A stretch of DNA of 64,000 nucleotides, from the NCBI GenBank assembly GCA_018806985.1, contig JADANN010000440.1, positions 496,001 to 560,000 of the forward strand, read 5' to 3'. Positions 22,581-33,915 of this stretch are shown here, in pieces. Each line of letters begins with the position of its first letter. The first letter of the stretch is position 1. The position numbers and the translations under genes were made by a program. The notes beneath the pieces are model-generated. The model was not told where the DNA came from, ran no database searches, and saw nothing but the letters and a program-made list of their open reading frames with translations. The stretch comes from Angiostrongylus vasorum. Lineage: Eukaryota > Nematoda > Chromadorea > Rhabditida > Metastrongylidae.

Positions 22581-22987
22581 TAGTTTTAACATATACACTA
22601 GGTTTTATCCTAGGTTCAACCAAACCCTTTATCCTTCCAGAAGTTGACACCAAATTGTCTTTGAACATGCATAATAATCTGTTTAAGGCATGTTCTACAG
22701 GGTGTGATTGTTCAACCACACAGTGTCTGACACCTGTTTGCTCACAAAACCCTCAGCACCTTAAATGATAACGACTTTTTAAATGACAGTTGTAGTTTTT
22801 AGACCTAATTTGTGGTGTTATTTTGCAATTACCTCACATAAATTTATGGTTGCTGGATCGTACAACTTCTCAGTGCAAAGTCAGAGAAGTCGCTCCCCTT
22901 TCTGTAGATTCTCAGTCAAGTTCTCTCACGACACGTGAAACAACCTTCCAAATTTCTCTGATGGTTTTCAGCATTATCGTGCAAAAA

Positions 22988-24228
22988 CAACGACTGGCAG
23001 AACACTGGACGAAAGACGTCGACGTGATAAAGGGGAGTTTCGAAAAGGATTCAGTGTGATAGACCACATCCACACAACAACAAAACTTGCTAAAGCATCG
23101 TGAGATTACAAAAGACCGCTCTGTTTAACTTTCATCGATTCAAGTAAGGGTTTTGACAAGTCCAGAAAGAAGTCATGGAAGTCCTGGATATCCAGAGCGT
23201 TTCTAATCAGTATATAAAGATTCATCGTCAACTACATAAAAAATTCCATAACCAAAATATTACCATTCTGCTACGACACTAACATCGACTTCAAAAGAAG
23301 GGCTACTCAAGGCGACACCACGTTGCCAAAATTATTCACTGCCACCCTCCAGGACGTCGCGCGAATATTTTGATGGGAGAACATTTGAGCGAAAATTGTT
23401 ACTCGGCAATTCTATAAACTTCGCTTTTGTGACGGTATTGTTCCTACAACACCAAGAACTATCCAGACGAAACGAATTGTTGCCGACTTCGATAACGCTT
23501 GTAAAAAGGTTTATCTTCGAATATGTTTCACAAAAACGACGTTCATGAGGAATGAATTGGTTTCGTATGCCCCATTCACGCTCAACGGAACGATTATCTC
23601 CGAATGCTCTAGTTGTGTCTATCTAGGTCGGGAAATCAACATGTCGAACGACTTAGCTCCAGAGCTGAACAGAAGGAAACGAGCGGCCTGGGGAGCTTTA
23701 AAGATCATCGAGAACGTAGTGAAGAGAACAAAGAACATCCGACTCCATGCCCACCTTTCTCCATACATGATTTTGCCGCTGACCTTACTGTATGCGTCAG
23801 AAACCCTGTCGCTACGTAAGCAGAATGAAGATCACTCAACGTTATTGAATGCGCTGTCCATAAGACGGTGCTAGGCGCATCCCGCATTACGCATCTGAAT
23901 GAGAAATTCCGACCTACATCAACGTTGAAAACCAAAGACGCCGTTCTATACGCCAAATTGTCGAAGATAAGGTAGGCCAGACACCTAATGCGTACGAACG
24001 CCAACCGATGGAGAGCAGACGTTAACTGCTGGATTCCTCGGTAGGTCAAATATACAGGGGGAAGAAGACCATCGATGCGATGGCCGTCATTCTTAGAGGA
24101 AAACCTGGAAGAAAGATACGGTGCTTAACGACTCCTTAGAGCGAGTAGAACCCACTACAGAGAAATAGAATGTTTAGTGGCGCCCACTCGAATCACTCTG
24201 CGATCAACGGGACGGTAGGTGATAGCAA
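22988..24228 (+). mobile_element. RTE-clade non-LTR retrotransposon, 5'-truncated and decayed
   Basis: Holds the 3' half of a reverse transcriptase and the C-terminal region. In order: an AEHWTKD/GFRKGF-like start, RQGDT-like TQGDTTLPKLFTA near 23,310, NELVSYAPFTLNGTIISEC, SCVYLGREINMSNDLAPELN, and YASET followed by a degraded C-terminus. It is colinear with 30,085-31,350. The catalytic FADD box of the other copy is here read as FCDG, and there are several frameshifts and stops, so it cannot encode active enzyme. Confidence 0.88.
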
Positions 24229-24601
24229 AGTTCATTTTTTAATGTTTAAAAGTCACTATGAGTGTTTTAGAAATTTCTAAGATTTTTTAAACGATGCATT
24301 TTTAAAGCCGAAGACCGTGTTCACTTACAGCTGTCCGTTACTTAAATGGAATTTAATGTTCACTTCGATCAATATTGATTTTTTTTCAACGGACCTTTCA
24401 TTTCTCCTTTCAATGAATCAAATAGCATCCACAAAGAATGACTCGGATAAACTTGGATTTTATCATCCATCGTCATTAATATCTTGTTGTTCTGGTACGG
24501 AATTCGTTAACGGTATGCACACATCAGGTGTATGGGATTTCTTATCCCAATTTCTTGAAAAAAACTTGTTTTCAGTATTAATATTACCACGGTTTTTTGG
24601 A

Positions 24602-27062
24602 ATGGTGTCACTACTCTTCTGGCAGTGCTCAGTACTTGGTGTGTTGGCTCGTTACGACTCACCAATCGTCATCGAACGACCGCCTAATCAAGTTGAATTC
24701 GATGATTTACTTATGGAGTACAACAAAGACGAAGGACCGGCCACCAACGTATCGGTGACTGTTCCACTAATATTGTTGTACATTGTAATTTCGAATACAC
24801 CCTCAACTTAACAGAGTTGAATGCCGACTTGTCTTTCCCTGATCAATCCCGTTAAAAGGTGACTGCTGATGGCACTGTTAGGTAGAAAACTAGCTCAGAG
24901 AAAGGCGCGTCTCAGTGGTGCAGTGTGTAACACGTAAGCTCGGAAACAGTAATCGCGGTTCGATCTGACTTGGGATCCAGGTTTGGCAAATATCTCAGCG
25001 GCATTGCGGTTGCTCTTCGCATACTACCCCGCCGCGAAAAATTGTAATAAGCAGTAAACTAAAATGTTAATATTGTTCTAGTAATGCTTGCTTCCTTCTT
25101 TTACAACTACTGCAGCCACTTTTACAAGTGATACTTACAAATAGGATAAGTCGTAAAGAGCGTGGCGTTGACCAACCTCTTGGGGATTCTATACATTCGA
25201 TCCCATTCATAGCGTTGCAGAGGTTGATTGAATTTGTATTTGACCGACACAATGACGTACAGGAGCCAACCGATATGTGAAGACAGTTGTTCATCGCCCA
25301 GATATGTTTCCCAACGATTTCCCATTCTCAGGGTGTTTTAATCGCCTCTGATAAGTTTCTCAACACTTTCCCATTCTCGGAGGGTTGTGGGGCTCGGGAA
25401 ATGGGATCAGAACCAAAAGCCTTCAAGTACGCGTTGCAGGCCACTTAAGAACCGTTGTCCCACATGTGCTCTTTTACCAGTAAGCTGTTGAGCAATGAGT
25501 TTTTCCTATCAATATTGGTTTACTTCTTCGAGATTTATCTTATGACTTTTTCACATCACTAGAACTAGGTCTTCATGCAGCCTTCTTCTGGATTCGAGCA
25601 CATTTTCTTCTCAAATTTCCTTTAAAAAATTCTCATTCATTGACTAAACCGACTTTTTTTTTAAAGAAAACACTCATATTGAATGAGCTGAATCAGTTGA
25701 AAATTTTCAGATTTTCCTTATTCAGGTGGATGTATTTCTTACCGTAAACGCTGCCGGCTTATTTGGTGAAGTTTTGCGGACATCTATCACTATGGAACAG
25801 ATATGGACTGATCCACGCTTATCATTTCAAGGAGTGTCTGAAGTGCCAGTGAGTTCAATTCAAGCATAGAAACTATTTAAATAAATAAATCGTTTCCTGT
25901 CCTTCTAGGGAAAGGTAAGAGATTATTCCTCATGAGAAAAAAGTTTCTTTCATTAAAGGATTTACTTGTGCACATCCTTTTAACACACGTGGTTCTTGCA
26001 TTAAAAAGCTGATGATAAAAAGCTCGCTGAGTTTCGAATAAGTGGAAATTGTCACCGATTCAAAACCAAAATTCGACTGAAGTGATCTGACTTTTTACTA
26101 TATCCACATTTGTGGATGAGTGGAAGATTCTCCTAGAGAAGTATGCAGTCATTTTGCCGATTTCAAGAAGATGTGAGGCTTGTTAGGTCGGGCGCGGACT
26201 TGGGCCAATAAGTTACACGACAGTACCTCTAATCATTGCAGCTTCTGCACCTAATGTTTCTATTGCTCAATTCAATTTAATAAGGAAACTTCAGCTGCCA
26301 AGTAATGTGCTCAGTTGGCATCCAGATACGGTTGTTCTGAACTCTCTAAGTAGCGAAAACAAGTTGACGTCATCATTTCTGAGCTTCGACGGAAAGATAC
26401 GTAGAAGGCAGTTGTTGCTCGTCGAGGTGCTCTGCGACGAGTCGCTGAACAACGAGACGAACCCGAATATTTTCGAATGTCCGCTGCAGTTGACGAGTTT
26501 CAGTAATCGTGGATGCGATCAAATCACATACACAATAGAGAAAATTGATATCGATCGAGTAGCACGTATCTCAAACGCTACCGTAATAGGGGATTTCTTT
26601 GACAGCCATTTAAATGAAACATCACACACGGTAACGGTAGTTTTGTACTTAGAGAAACCGCATCGGTTTCTTCACGGTGTTGTCGATAAAGGCATGTAAT
26701 TCACGCATTTCTACAATTATGGTCGAAGTTTGTAAATGTGGCTGTTTTAGCTCATCATATGTAAGTAATAGTTATCGATCTAAAGATACTTTTGCATAGA
26801 TGAGAAATGCTGGTTAGTTGTGCCAAAGAAAAATTATACAGTTTTAACAATTGATGTCGAGCGTTTTGAATGGTTCCCAGCTGCTAAGAAAGACAGCTGG
26901 GGAAATAAAACCTTCGAAGACGTTTGAAATGGTTCTGTTTCTTTTCAAGTCATCGAATGAAGTGATCTCGAAGTTTCAGTTCTATCGAGTTTTTCCCTGC
27001 TTTCAAACTTTTTTTTTGTTAATGTCTTTGTAATCCCTGCGTTGTTCATGTTATTCGAACAG
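24602..27062 (+). CDS. Cys-loop ligand-gated ion channel-like gene, divergent
   Basis: Family role: pentameric receptor channel of the plasma membrane. Exon 1 starts at 24,602 with a signal-peptide-like MVSLLFWQCSVLGVLA and ends near 24,748. Exon 2 (25,726-25,848, 41 codons, donor GTGAGT) reads DVFLTVNAAGLFGEVLRTSI and then MEQIWTDPRLSFQG, matching the W.D.RL.F landmark. Exon 3 (from 26,295, acceptor AACTTCAG) reads LPSNVLSWHPDTVVLNS, the W.PD..LN landmark, then a DGKI segment and two cysteines. Phases of exons 1-3 agree. The cysteines enclose 14 residues rather than the usual 13 and lack the FP.D core. A possible TM1 exon at 26,982-27,061 (FFFVNVFVIPALFMLF) follows; TM2-TM4 were not found. 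Intron 1 carries a SINE-B and a SINE-A. Ligand cannot be predicted; it may be truncated or a pseudogene. Confidence 0.65.
24846..25075 (+). mobile_element. SINE-B copy
   Basis: Forward SINE-B in intron 1 of the channel-like gene: GGTGACTGCTGATGGCACTG, AACTAGCTCAGAGAAAGGCG, a tRNA-like head with TCGCGGTTCGATCTGAC, then AATATCTCAGCGGCATTGCG and the GCAGTAAACTAAAATG tail. Confidence 0.8.
25139..25482 (-). mobile_element. SINE-A copy, diverged
   Basis: Reverse SINE-A: 3' end GGCGTTGACCAACCTCTTGG, middle TGATTGAATTTGTATTTGAC, and head remnant CGTTGCAGGCCACTTAAGAA. A segment around TTCTCAACACTTTCCCATTCTCGG resembles one just upstream of it, a small internal duplication. Confidence 0.6.
26800..26921 (+). 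CDS. Unidentified exon downstream of the channel-like exons
   Basis: After an acceptor TTTTGCATAG an open stretch of 40 codons starts EKCWLVVPKKNYTVLTIDVE and ends before a possible donor GAC|GTTTGA. It is strongly protein-like. Its phase (two leading bases) does not fit the best donor of channel exon 3, so it may belong to the same gene through an unseen exon, or to another gene. Family not recognised. Confidence 0.4.
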
Positions 27063-27448
27063 TAAAATAATGTTGTGACGTCAGAGGAATCCTTTTATAC
27101 GAAGATTCCCACATTTAAACGCTGTTATCCTACCTACTTCTTAGTATTTACTTGTTTCATACCTATTTCCTACATAGTGTCGAGTTATTGATTTCTTGGG
27201 TCTTAATTAGGTTTTCGATAGGGTTATATCTTTCCATGATGTTCATGAGGTGAGCAATAAGTGTTGAATACCGCAGTGTGCCTTGCACCAAGTCCCCATA
27301 AGAACTAAGAACTTGAAAAAGGTACTATTGCTTTGGAGATATTTTGGAGCACACGATTTTGTAGGTACACTGTGCAACTCTCCGTATAAAGAGTAGTGCC
27401 TCACCTATTGTTGTGGGATATTCCTGAGCGACGAACTGCATTTTGCAG

Positions 27449-27594
27449 CATGGAGATCGTTACCGACAACGTCATGCAAGTTGACAACAAGTTTAACATT
27501 CCCATCTAGAAATCCAGTTGATGTTGACTATGTGATGTCAGTGAAGCACCCGTACGGATACATCCTGTTCAAAATGCTGATCAGTCGAAAATGA
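27449..27594 (+). CDS. Unidentified terminal exon
   Basis: Acceptor GCATTTTGCAG, then an open frame of 47 codons ending in TGA. The product ends DVDYVMSVKHPYGYILFKML plus a short basic tail. A second short frame (MEIVTDNVMQVDNKFNIPI) overlaps it, so the frame choice is uncertain. It could be the last exon of the gene above. Confidence 0.3.
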
Positions 27595-27959
27595 TCGTGG
27601 AGCAGTCCAATACCGTCAGTTTGTTCCCACTTTAGAGGTTTTTAGCACAACTTCATCAGTGCTGAGCTGAAAAAAATAAATTGTGTTATCCTGTGGTCAT
27701 GAAATGGTGTTAAATTGATATTTTATGTACCTACTCAAAAGACCGACTTGTTTTAATTCTCGGCATCAGTAAAGTCGAAGTCGACGACAAAGCGTCAGCC
27801 ATCGAACCACAAGAACAACAATAACAGCGACAATTTGCAATAAGCTCGCAGCAGGTAGGCAGTTCGTAGGAATATATGCACACACGTAAGTACTTTTCCT
27901 CAGGTATCATACCACTGTATACCGTTCGCAAATCTAGCATTTATTAACTTTCCCATCAT

Positions 27960-30900
27960 GGCGTTGTCTCCGGATCCCGATAGACGGTTAGTCGCGAGGC
28001 TACGTGGCGCATCCCCAGTGACGGAGAGGGGGTTAATCGCAGACCAAAAGCGATCTTTGCTTCCCTGAGACGCAGGTGTGTCTAGGGGGATGGACTAACT
28101 GTTTCTGCTGCGCCGATTTGGAGCATACTTTCTGTATTTACGAGGCGTATACATGCAAGCGTGTGTGGGTGCGCTCCACTTTATGCGGATTGTATTCTAC
28201 GAGTCAATTCGGCAAAAAGCCTGCAATCAAGTGAAAGGGAATTAAATGGGAGGCGGTTAGGAGTCGCCTCCAACAAATAAGCTCCATGTCCACTCTGGGA
28301 GAGCCTGACAAACCACCCGTGAATATACCCACCCCCCAAGCTCAGAGCCCAGCAAGCCATACGTGGGTATCAAAAACCTAAAAACAGTGAAAGAAACGGG
28401 GCCTCATTCCCCCTGACCCCGAAAGAACCCCCAATTCAGCAGCGTTAGGAAGAGTACGGAGAGGCGGCTAAAATCACAGGGCCAATGGAAGCTGCCTGGA
28501 TCACGAAGAACTAAGGTGACGATCTGTACCAACAATGCACGTACACTTGCATCCAAGACCTCGATAGAAGACTTGCTCATGCAAGAACGGTAAGCTACAA
28601 CGTCATCTGTCCGGCCGAGACGAGGAGACGCCACCCTTTCAACGCCGACTATGACACCGGAGAAGAACTGTTCCCTTGGGAACATGCGAAAGTGGAGGAG
28701 TCGGCGGCGTCGTGGTTCTCGTCAACACGAGTTTGTCCATGAACATCGATTCATTCGAACACCTTACAACCCGAATAGGACGTTCACGATTGAAAAGATA
28801 TGGATCAATACCGGCTTTGACCATCTTCGCCGTTTACGCGCCATCACCAAACTATGACGAAGAAGAAGTCGAAGCGTTCTATATGGACTTGGAGAAGTTC
28901 TACAGAGAAGACCATACGTTCTTCAAGGTCATCATTGGAAATTTCAACGCCAAGATTGGACCAAGAAAAACGTCTGAAGAACGTCACATTGAGATCCATG
29001 GATTGGAATGAAACAAACACGGTGAGCGGCTTTTTGAGTTTATCATGACGACCAAGATCCCCCCATGGTAACTTGCAATTCCAGAAGCCCCACTCTCAAC
29101 GCTGGACGTGGGAGTCTCCCAATGGAGATAACGAAATAGACCACATCATAGTGAATAAAAGGTTTTGCCTAACCGATTTCGCCGTTGTTCCAAAAATTCT
29201 ACACGGGATCCAACCATCGCCTCCTTCGTGCAAGATTCCATGTCTCGTGGAAAGGAGAAAAAGCCGCTAAATTCAAAAAATCGATTTCCTTGGACCACCA
29301 TAAACTGGGAATTATTCAATTCATTAGTCGGCTGTTGGTGCCGTTGTCGATAACATCGACGAGGAATACGATCGGCTCATTCAACATCTTCACGTTAGCG
29401 CTATGAAAGCTCAGAGTTCGAAAGTCACCAGGAGACGTCTGTCTCCAGAAACCCTCGAGCTAATACACCAGCGTGGAATCGCATGAGCAGCAGGCAACCG
29501 CGAACTAACGTCCGAGCTTGCAAAACAGTGCAGACAGGCGATAAAAGAAGATCTTAAAGAGAGAAGGGCAGCAGTAATGGTCGAAGCTGCAGAGGCTGGG
29601 AAAAGCATTTGCAAAGCCCATCGAAGCCTCGCCAATTACAAGACCAGGATGATTGCACTCCGACGTCCAGACGGAGCAGTTACAGCGTCCAGAAAGGCAA
29701 TGGAGAAAATTATCCACGAATACTACTCAGATCTCTTCGATAGCAACGTCCACCTCCCGTCATATGAAATAAAGGAGGATGGATATGTTGTACCACCGGT
29801 TCTCCCTTCCGAAATCCGTCATGCCATTTCGTCGGTGAAAAATCGAACAGCACCAGGTTCGGAGAGGATAAGACCAGAACACGTAAAGAACCTTTCGCCA
29901 GTCCTCGTAAATACACAGGCTCGGGTCACCACACGTTACCTGTCTGAATGCAAGGTTCCTACTCAATGGAAGATCAGCAAGACCGTGTTATTGTTCAAAA
30001 AGGGTGACCTACACGATATCGACAACTATCGCCCAATCTGCTTGCGTCTGTCGTCTACAAACTTTCCACCCGAGTCGTCCTAAACAGGATTGACAGAACA
30101 CTGGACGAAGGGCAGCCATGTGAGCAAGCAGGGTTTCGAAAAGGGTTTAGTACAATGGACCACATCCACACGATAACAAGGCTCATTGAAGTATCGCGAG
30201 AGTACAAAAAACCGCTCTCTCTCACTTTTATCGATTTACAGAAGGCCTTTGATTCAATTGAGATAGAAGCAGTCAAGGAAGCCCTTGATAGTCGAGGAGT
30301 CCCTACTTAGTACATAAAGATTCTTTGTGAGCTGTACAACAATTTCACGACCAAGATATTACCAGTTTGCAAGGATATTATCATTGATGTCAAAACAGCA
30401 GTTATGCAGAGCGACACCATCTCGCCAAAATTATTTACCGCCACCCTCCAGAACATCATGCGAACATTGGAATGAGATAATATGGTAGTGAAAATCGATG
30501 GTCAGCAGTTACACCATCTTCGCTTTGCTGATGACATCGTCCGTATAACACCAAACATTAGCCAAGCGGAAAGTAGGCATGCCGACTTTGATAGAGCCTG
30601 TGGAAAAATTGGTCTTTGACTAAACCTCACAAAAACGATATTCATGAAGAACAGATTGGTTTCATATGCCCCATTAATGCTCAACGGAACAAATATCTCC
30701 GAATGGTCCAGTTATGTCTATCTAGTTCGGGAAATCAACGTGCTGAAGGACCTAGCTCCAGAGCTGAACAGAAGTAAACGAGCGGCTTGGGGAACTTTCA
30801 AGAGCGTCGAGGATGTAGTGAAGAGAACAACGAACACTCGACTACGTACCCACCTTTTCGACACAACGTTACTTCCTGCACTAACGTATGCGTCAGAAAC

Positions 30901-31352
30901 TTGGTCGGTGCGTAAGCATGATGAAAGATCACTCAGCGTTATCGAACGCGCAGTTGAAAGGACGATGCTAGGAGTATCCCGTTTTACACAAGTAAGGGAT
31001 GAGATCCGAAGCTCCGACCTTTGTTAACGATCAAAAAATCAAGGATGTGGTTCTGTACGCCAAGCTGTCGAAGACAAGGTGGGTCGGACACGTATTGCGT
31101 ATGAATGACAACCGATGGAGAAAAGCCGTCAGTGGCTGGATTCCTCGGGATGTTAAACGCACTGCAGGAAGACCACCGACTCGATGGTCAGAGTTCTTCA
31201 CGAGAAGCCTAGAAGAAAGGTATGGTGCTCGACGAGTCCCTAGAGCGAGCAGAACCCACTGGGCTACGCTTGCACGCAACAGGCAAAAATGGAAGAATTA
31301 CTGCCGTCCGCTCGAGTCACTCGACTATCAATGGGACTACAGGTGATACGGG
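27960..31352 (+). mobile_element. RTE-clade retrotransposon, nearly full length, inactivated
   Basis: Endonuclease plus reverse transcriptase polyprotein of an RTE-type LINE. The 27,960-28,520 part is GC-richer and probably 5' UTR. Endonuclease follows: TNNARTLASK near 28,530, then [20 protein letters not shown] and a GNFNAKIG segment near 28,940, then TWESPN and EIDHI near 29,110-29,140. Linker and RT occupy 29,577-30,083 (NYRPICL), then LTFIDLQKAFDS near 30,225, DTISPKLF near 30,410, and the catalytic FADD at 30,523-30,534. The C-terminal domain spans 30,644-31,346 (VYLVREIN, RWVGHVLRMNDNRW). The frame is broken by multiple stops and shifts (for example stops near 30,308 and 30,474). The catalytic FADD is intact. 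Confidence 0.92.
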
Positions 31353-31399
31353 TGATGGAGTGGTTCGTCCCGTAAGTTTTTTGCATGTTTATTTTGGAG

Positions 31400-31935
31400 T
31401 GGTTTGGTTATGAACTAAACACCATCGTGTGTTATCCACTGCACCACCGAGCCTCTTGATTTGTCTTTCTCTCAGCTAGTTTTCTTAAAGCTACGGTGTC
31501 ATCAGCAATCACCCGTCAACGGGAGTGGTCTGCGAACACAAATCGAGATTTAGCCCATTTCGGCTGAGGCTGTAGTCGAATTCACAATGGATAACTTTTC
31601 ATTTACTGCCTATTATTGGTTCACGGCAGGGCATTATGTGAGATACAACCACTCTGATGCTGAGATATTTGTAAAACGTGGAGTCCTTGCCGGACCCGAA
31701 CCCGAAATGTTCAGCAGTGACAACTGATTCTGCCGATAGGATAAAAAACTATCTGAGAAGAAGGCAAAGATAGGGGCCTCAATGGAGTAGTGGAGTAACA
31801 CGTGAGCCCTCTGAAAGGTTGATAGCGAGATGGAATCTGAACTTGGGTCCAAATTTTGCAAATGCTTCAGCATCATAGTAGTTGTATTTCATGTGATACT
31901 CTGCCTCGAAAAAATAATACATGGTGAATAAAAAG
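31400..31935. mobile_element. SINE-B cluster (two reverse, one forward)
   Basis: Reverse SINE-B 5' and head part (31,400-31,590, CATCAGCAATCACCCGTCAA), then a reverse 3' tail part (31,590-31,690, TTTACTGCCTATTATTGG). A forward copy follows (31,765-31,935, CTTCAGCATCATAGTAGTTG). It follows the RTE element directly. Confidence 0.75.
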
Positions 31936-32671
31936 GTAAGCATAGCTCGTCAGGTTCACCCAAAATCCTTTTCGTGCGTTCGAAGCTTTCACTTCAACTC
32001 ATCTCGTTGAAGTTGATCCAAAATAGTTACTGGAAGAATTCTTGTCGTCCACACCAAGCCACAGTGGTGATTTTTTCACAGAAGTAAATATTTCATTCTG
32101 AGAAGACTCGAAAATGTCGAGATCTAATTTCTGCATGTTGCAGTCACATGTTTAGAGAGTTGAAACGGAAATTCGTCTCATCTTTGCTAGAAATGAACAA
32201 AAAATGTGCTGCCGTCAGATGTCTCATATAATGGGCTCTGAATAAACTTACTCTAAAACCACTTGAATAGGGACACAGTGTATCACTGATCTCCGTCAGT
32301 GAAAGGGATCGGTTAAGAGGAAGTAGTTTTGCTTACAAACACTTAAGTGTGACGACGGCAATCATTCTACCACACAACGACGAACAAATGTCAACAGTGT
32401 CGAAAAATATTTGTCCATGGAAAAATCCTCGAAAAGATTCTGTCAATTGAGGACTTCTCTTCCTTGAATACCGATTGAATAAGCAACCTCTTATGATCGC
32501 AAGTAAAAGAGCTAAATCTGAAAAAGAAATGACAACCTTCACCATATTTTTTTTTCCAGAGTTGCATTATGTAGCCAAAAACTGAAGAATAAGGCACTGC
32601 GTGTTGCTCAAGCTCTAGTGATGCACCATAATCGGAGTAGAATCTCCCCCACTGGAACAATGGAACAAGGC
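31936..32671. other. No gene recognised
   Basis: AT-rich sequence with overlapping short frames on the minus strand. No supportable feature. Confidence 0.45.
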
Positions 32672-32967
32672 AAAAGGATAAAGGATAAAGCTCTCGGCGT
32701 TGATCAATCCCCTGTGGGATGCGTCATGCAGTCGACTTTATTAAGCATCGTTGAAGGTGGTTGAATGCATATTTTACATCAGGCCTTTACAATGACTCGC
32801 GGTGGCCTACCGATGTATCGAGGCAGTGCCACTATTCTCCCAGACAAGTCTGGTACCAATTTGCCGACCCCGCAGGAATGGAAGGCTTGGTGGGCCATGT
32901 GCGCGGGGGATCGATCCCACGTGTGTGTAGCAGGGCGCCTCCGTCCACTACGCGACATGCTCTCTGT
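32672..32967 (-). mobile_element. SINE-A copy, well preserved
   Basis: Reverse SINE-A from AAAGGATAAAGGATAAAGC (3' end with duplicated AAAGGAT) to the head (CAGGGCGCCTCCGTCCACTA). The dispersed repeat with the hammerhead-like motif begins within tens of bases of its head. Confidence 0.9.
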
Positions 32968-32989
32968 GGAACGTAGAACAAGATACATT

Positions 32990-33330
32990 GATCATTTATA
33001 CCGAGGTTTAAGGAAAGTCGTTTTACAATGGCATTATTATGCTGTGTGCCAGCTGACAATCATACCGACTTCTGCAAGATGGATTGTCCGGAAAAAACAA
33101 GTTGTCATCACTGGACGATCATAAAAACAGCAATTATCAATCTGCTTAAAGAGCATCACCGAGTGAGATTGCCTCTTTTGCGTGGTGTTCCACTAAAGAA
33201 GATTCGATGTGACACGACGACGAAGAAACCACATCAAGGGCACGAACGACTGTGGGCCATCGACTCGGATCATCGGCTCTGAGGAAGACGAAGAGGTCGA
33301 AACTTTAGCCGAATAAATATTCCGTAACAA
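32990..33330 (+). repeat. Dispersed repeat with hammerhead-like motif (copy 2)
   Basis: Forward counterpart of 3,190-3,562. It encodes an apparent 84-codon frame (33,028-33,282) that is not conserved as protein in the other copy. It ends in CTCTGAGGAAGACGAAGAGG, then TCGAAACTTTAGCCGAATAA. That tail is closely similar to the reverse complement at 62,165-62,222. Confidence 0.55.
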
Positions 33331-33357
33331 CCAGGTGTTATCACTAAAATAAGGCAC

Positions 33358-33915
33358 ATTTCAACGAACCTGAGATATTTGCAAAACTCTGGACCGCAGG
33401 TGCCTATGGTGGGGAACGAACGCGCTATTGTCCTTTCCGGGGAGTAACGCGTTCACCACCACACCATGCGGGTCCTTCGTTTCGCCTGTCTCTCAGCTAG
33501 TTCTATCGATCTTTTTGCCATCAGCAATCACCCGTCAACGGGATTGATCTGGGGAGCCCAAATCGGCATTGAACCCAGTTAAGCTGAGGCTATAGTTATA
33601 ATCACAATTTTAACCTTTTTATTTACTGCCTACTCTTTTTGATGGCAGGGTATATTGCGAAATATAACTTCAACGAAGCTGAGATATTTGCAAAACTCTG
33701 GACCGCAGGTGTCTATGGTGGGGAACGAACGCGCTATTGTCCTTTCCGGGGAGTAACGCGTTCACCACTACACCGTGCGGGTCCTTCGTTTCGCCTGTCT
33801 CTCAGCTAGTTCTATCGATCTTTTTACCATCAGCAATCACCCGTCAACGTTGAAGTTATATTTCGCAATATACCCTGCCATCAAAAAGAGTAGGCAGTAA
33901 ATAAAAAGGTTAAAA
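33358..33915. mobile_element. SINE-B cluster (two reverse in tandem, then a forward tail)
   Basis: Two near-identical reverse SINE-B units (33,358-33,650 and 33,605-33,850) share GACCGCAGGTG(C/T)CTATGGTG and GGGGAGTAACGCGTTCACCA. They are followed by a forward tail (AAGTTATATTTCGCAATATA, GTAGGCAGTAAATAAAAAGG). The high similarity of the two units suggests a recent tandem duplication. Confidence 0.9.

Noticed and set aside
32765..33124. 119-codon frame
   Set aside because: It is SINE-A sequence running into the adjacent repeat; identical peptide fragments appear at other SINE-A copies.
33028..33282. 84-codon frame ending just before the hammerhead-like motif
   Set aside because: The homologous repeat at 3,190-3,562 does not keep the frame, so it is not under coding selection.
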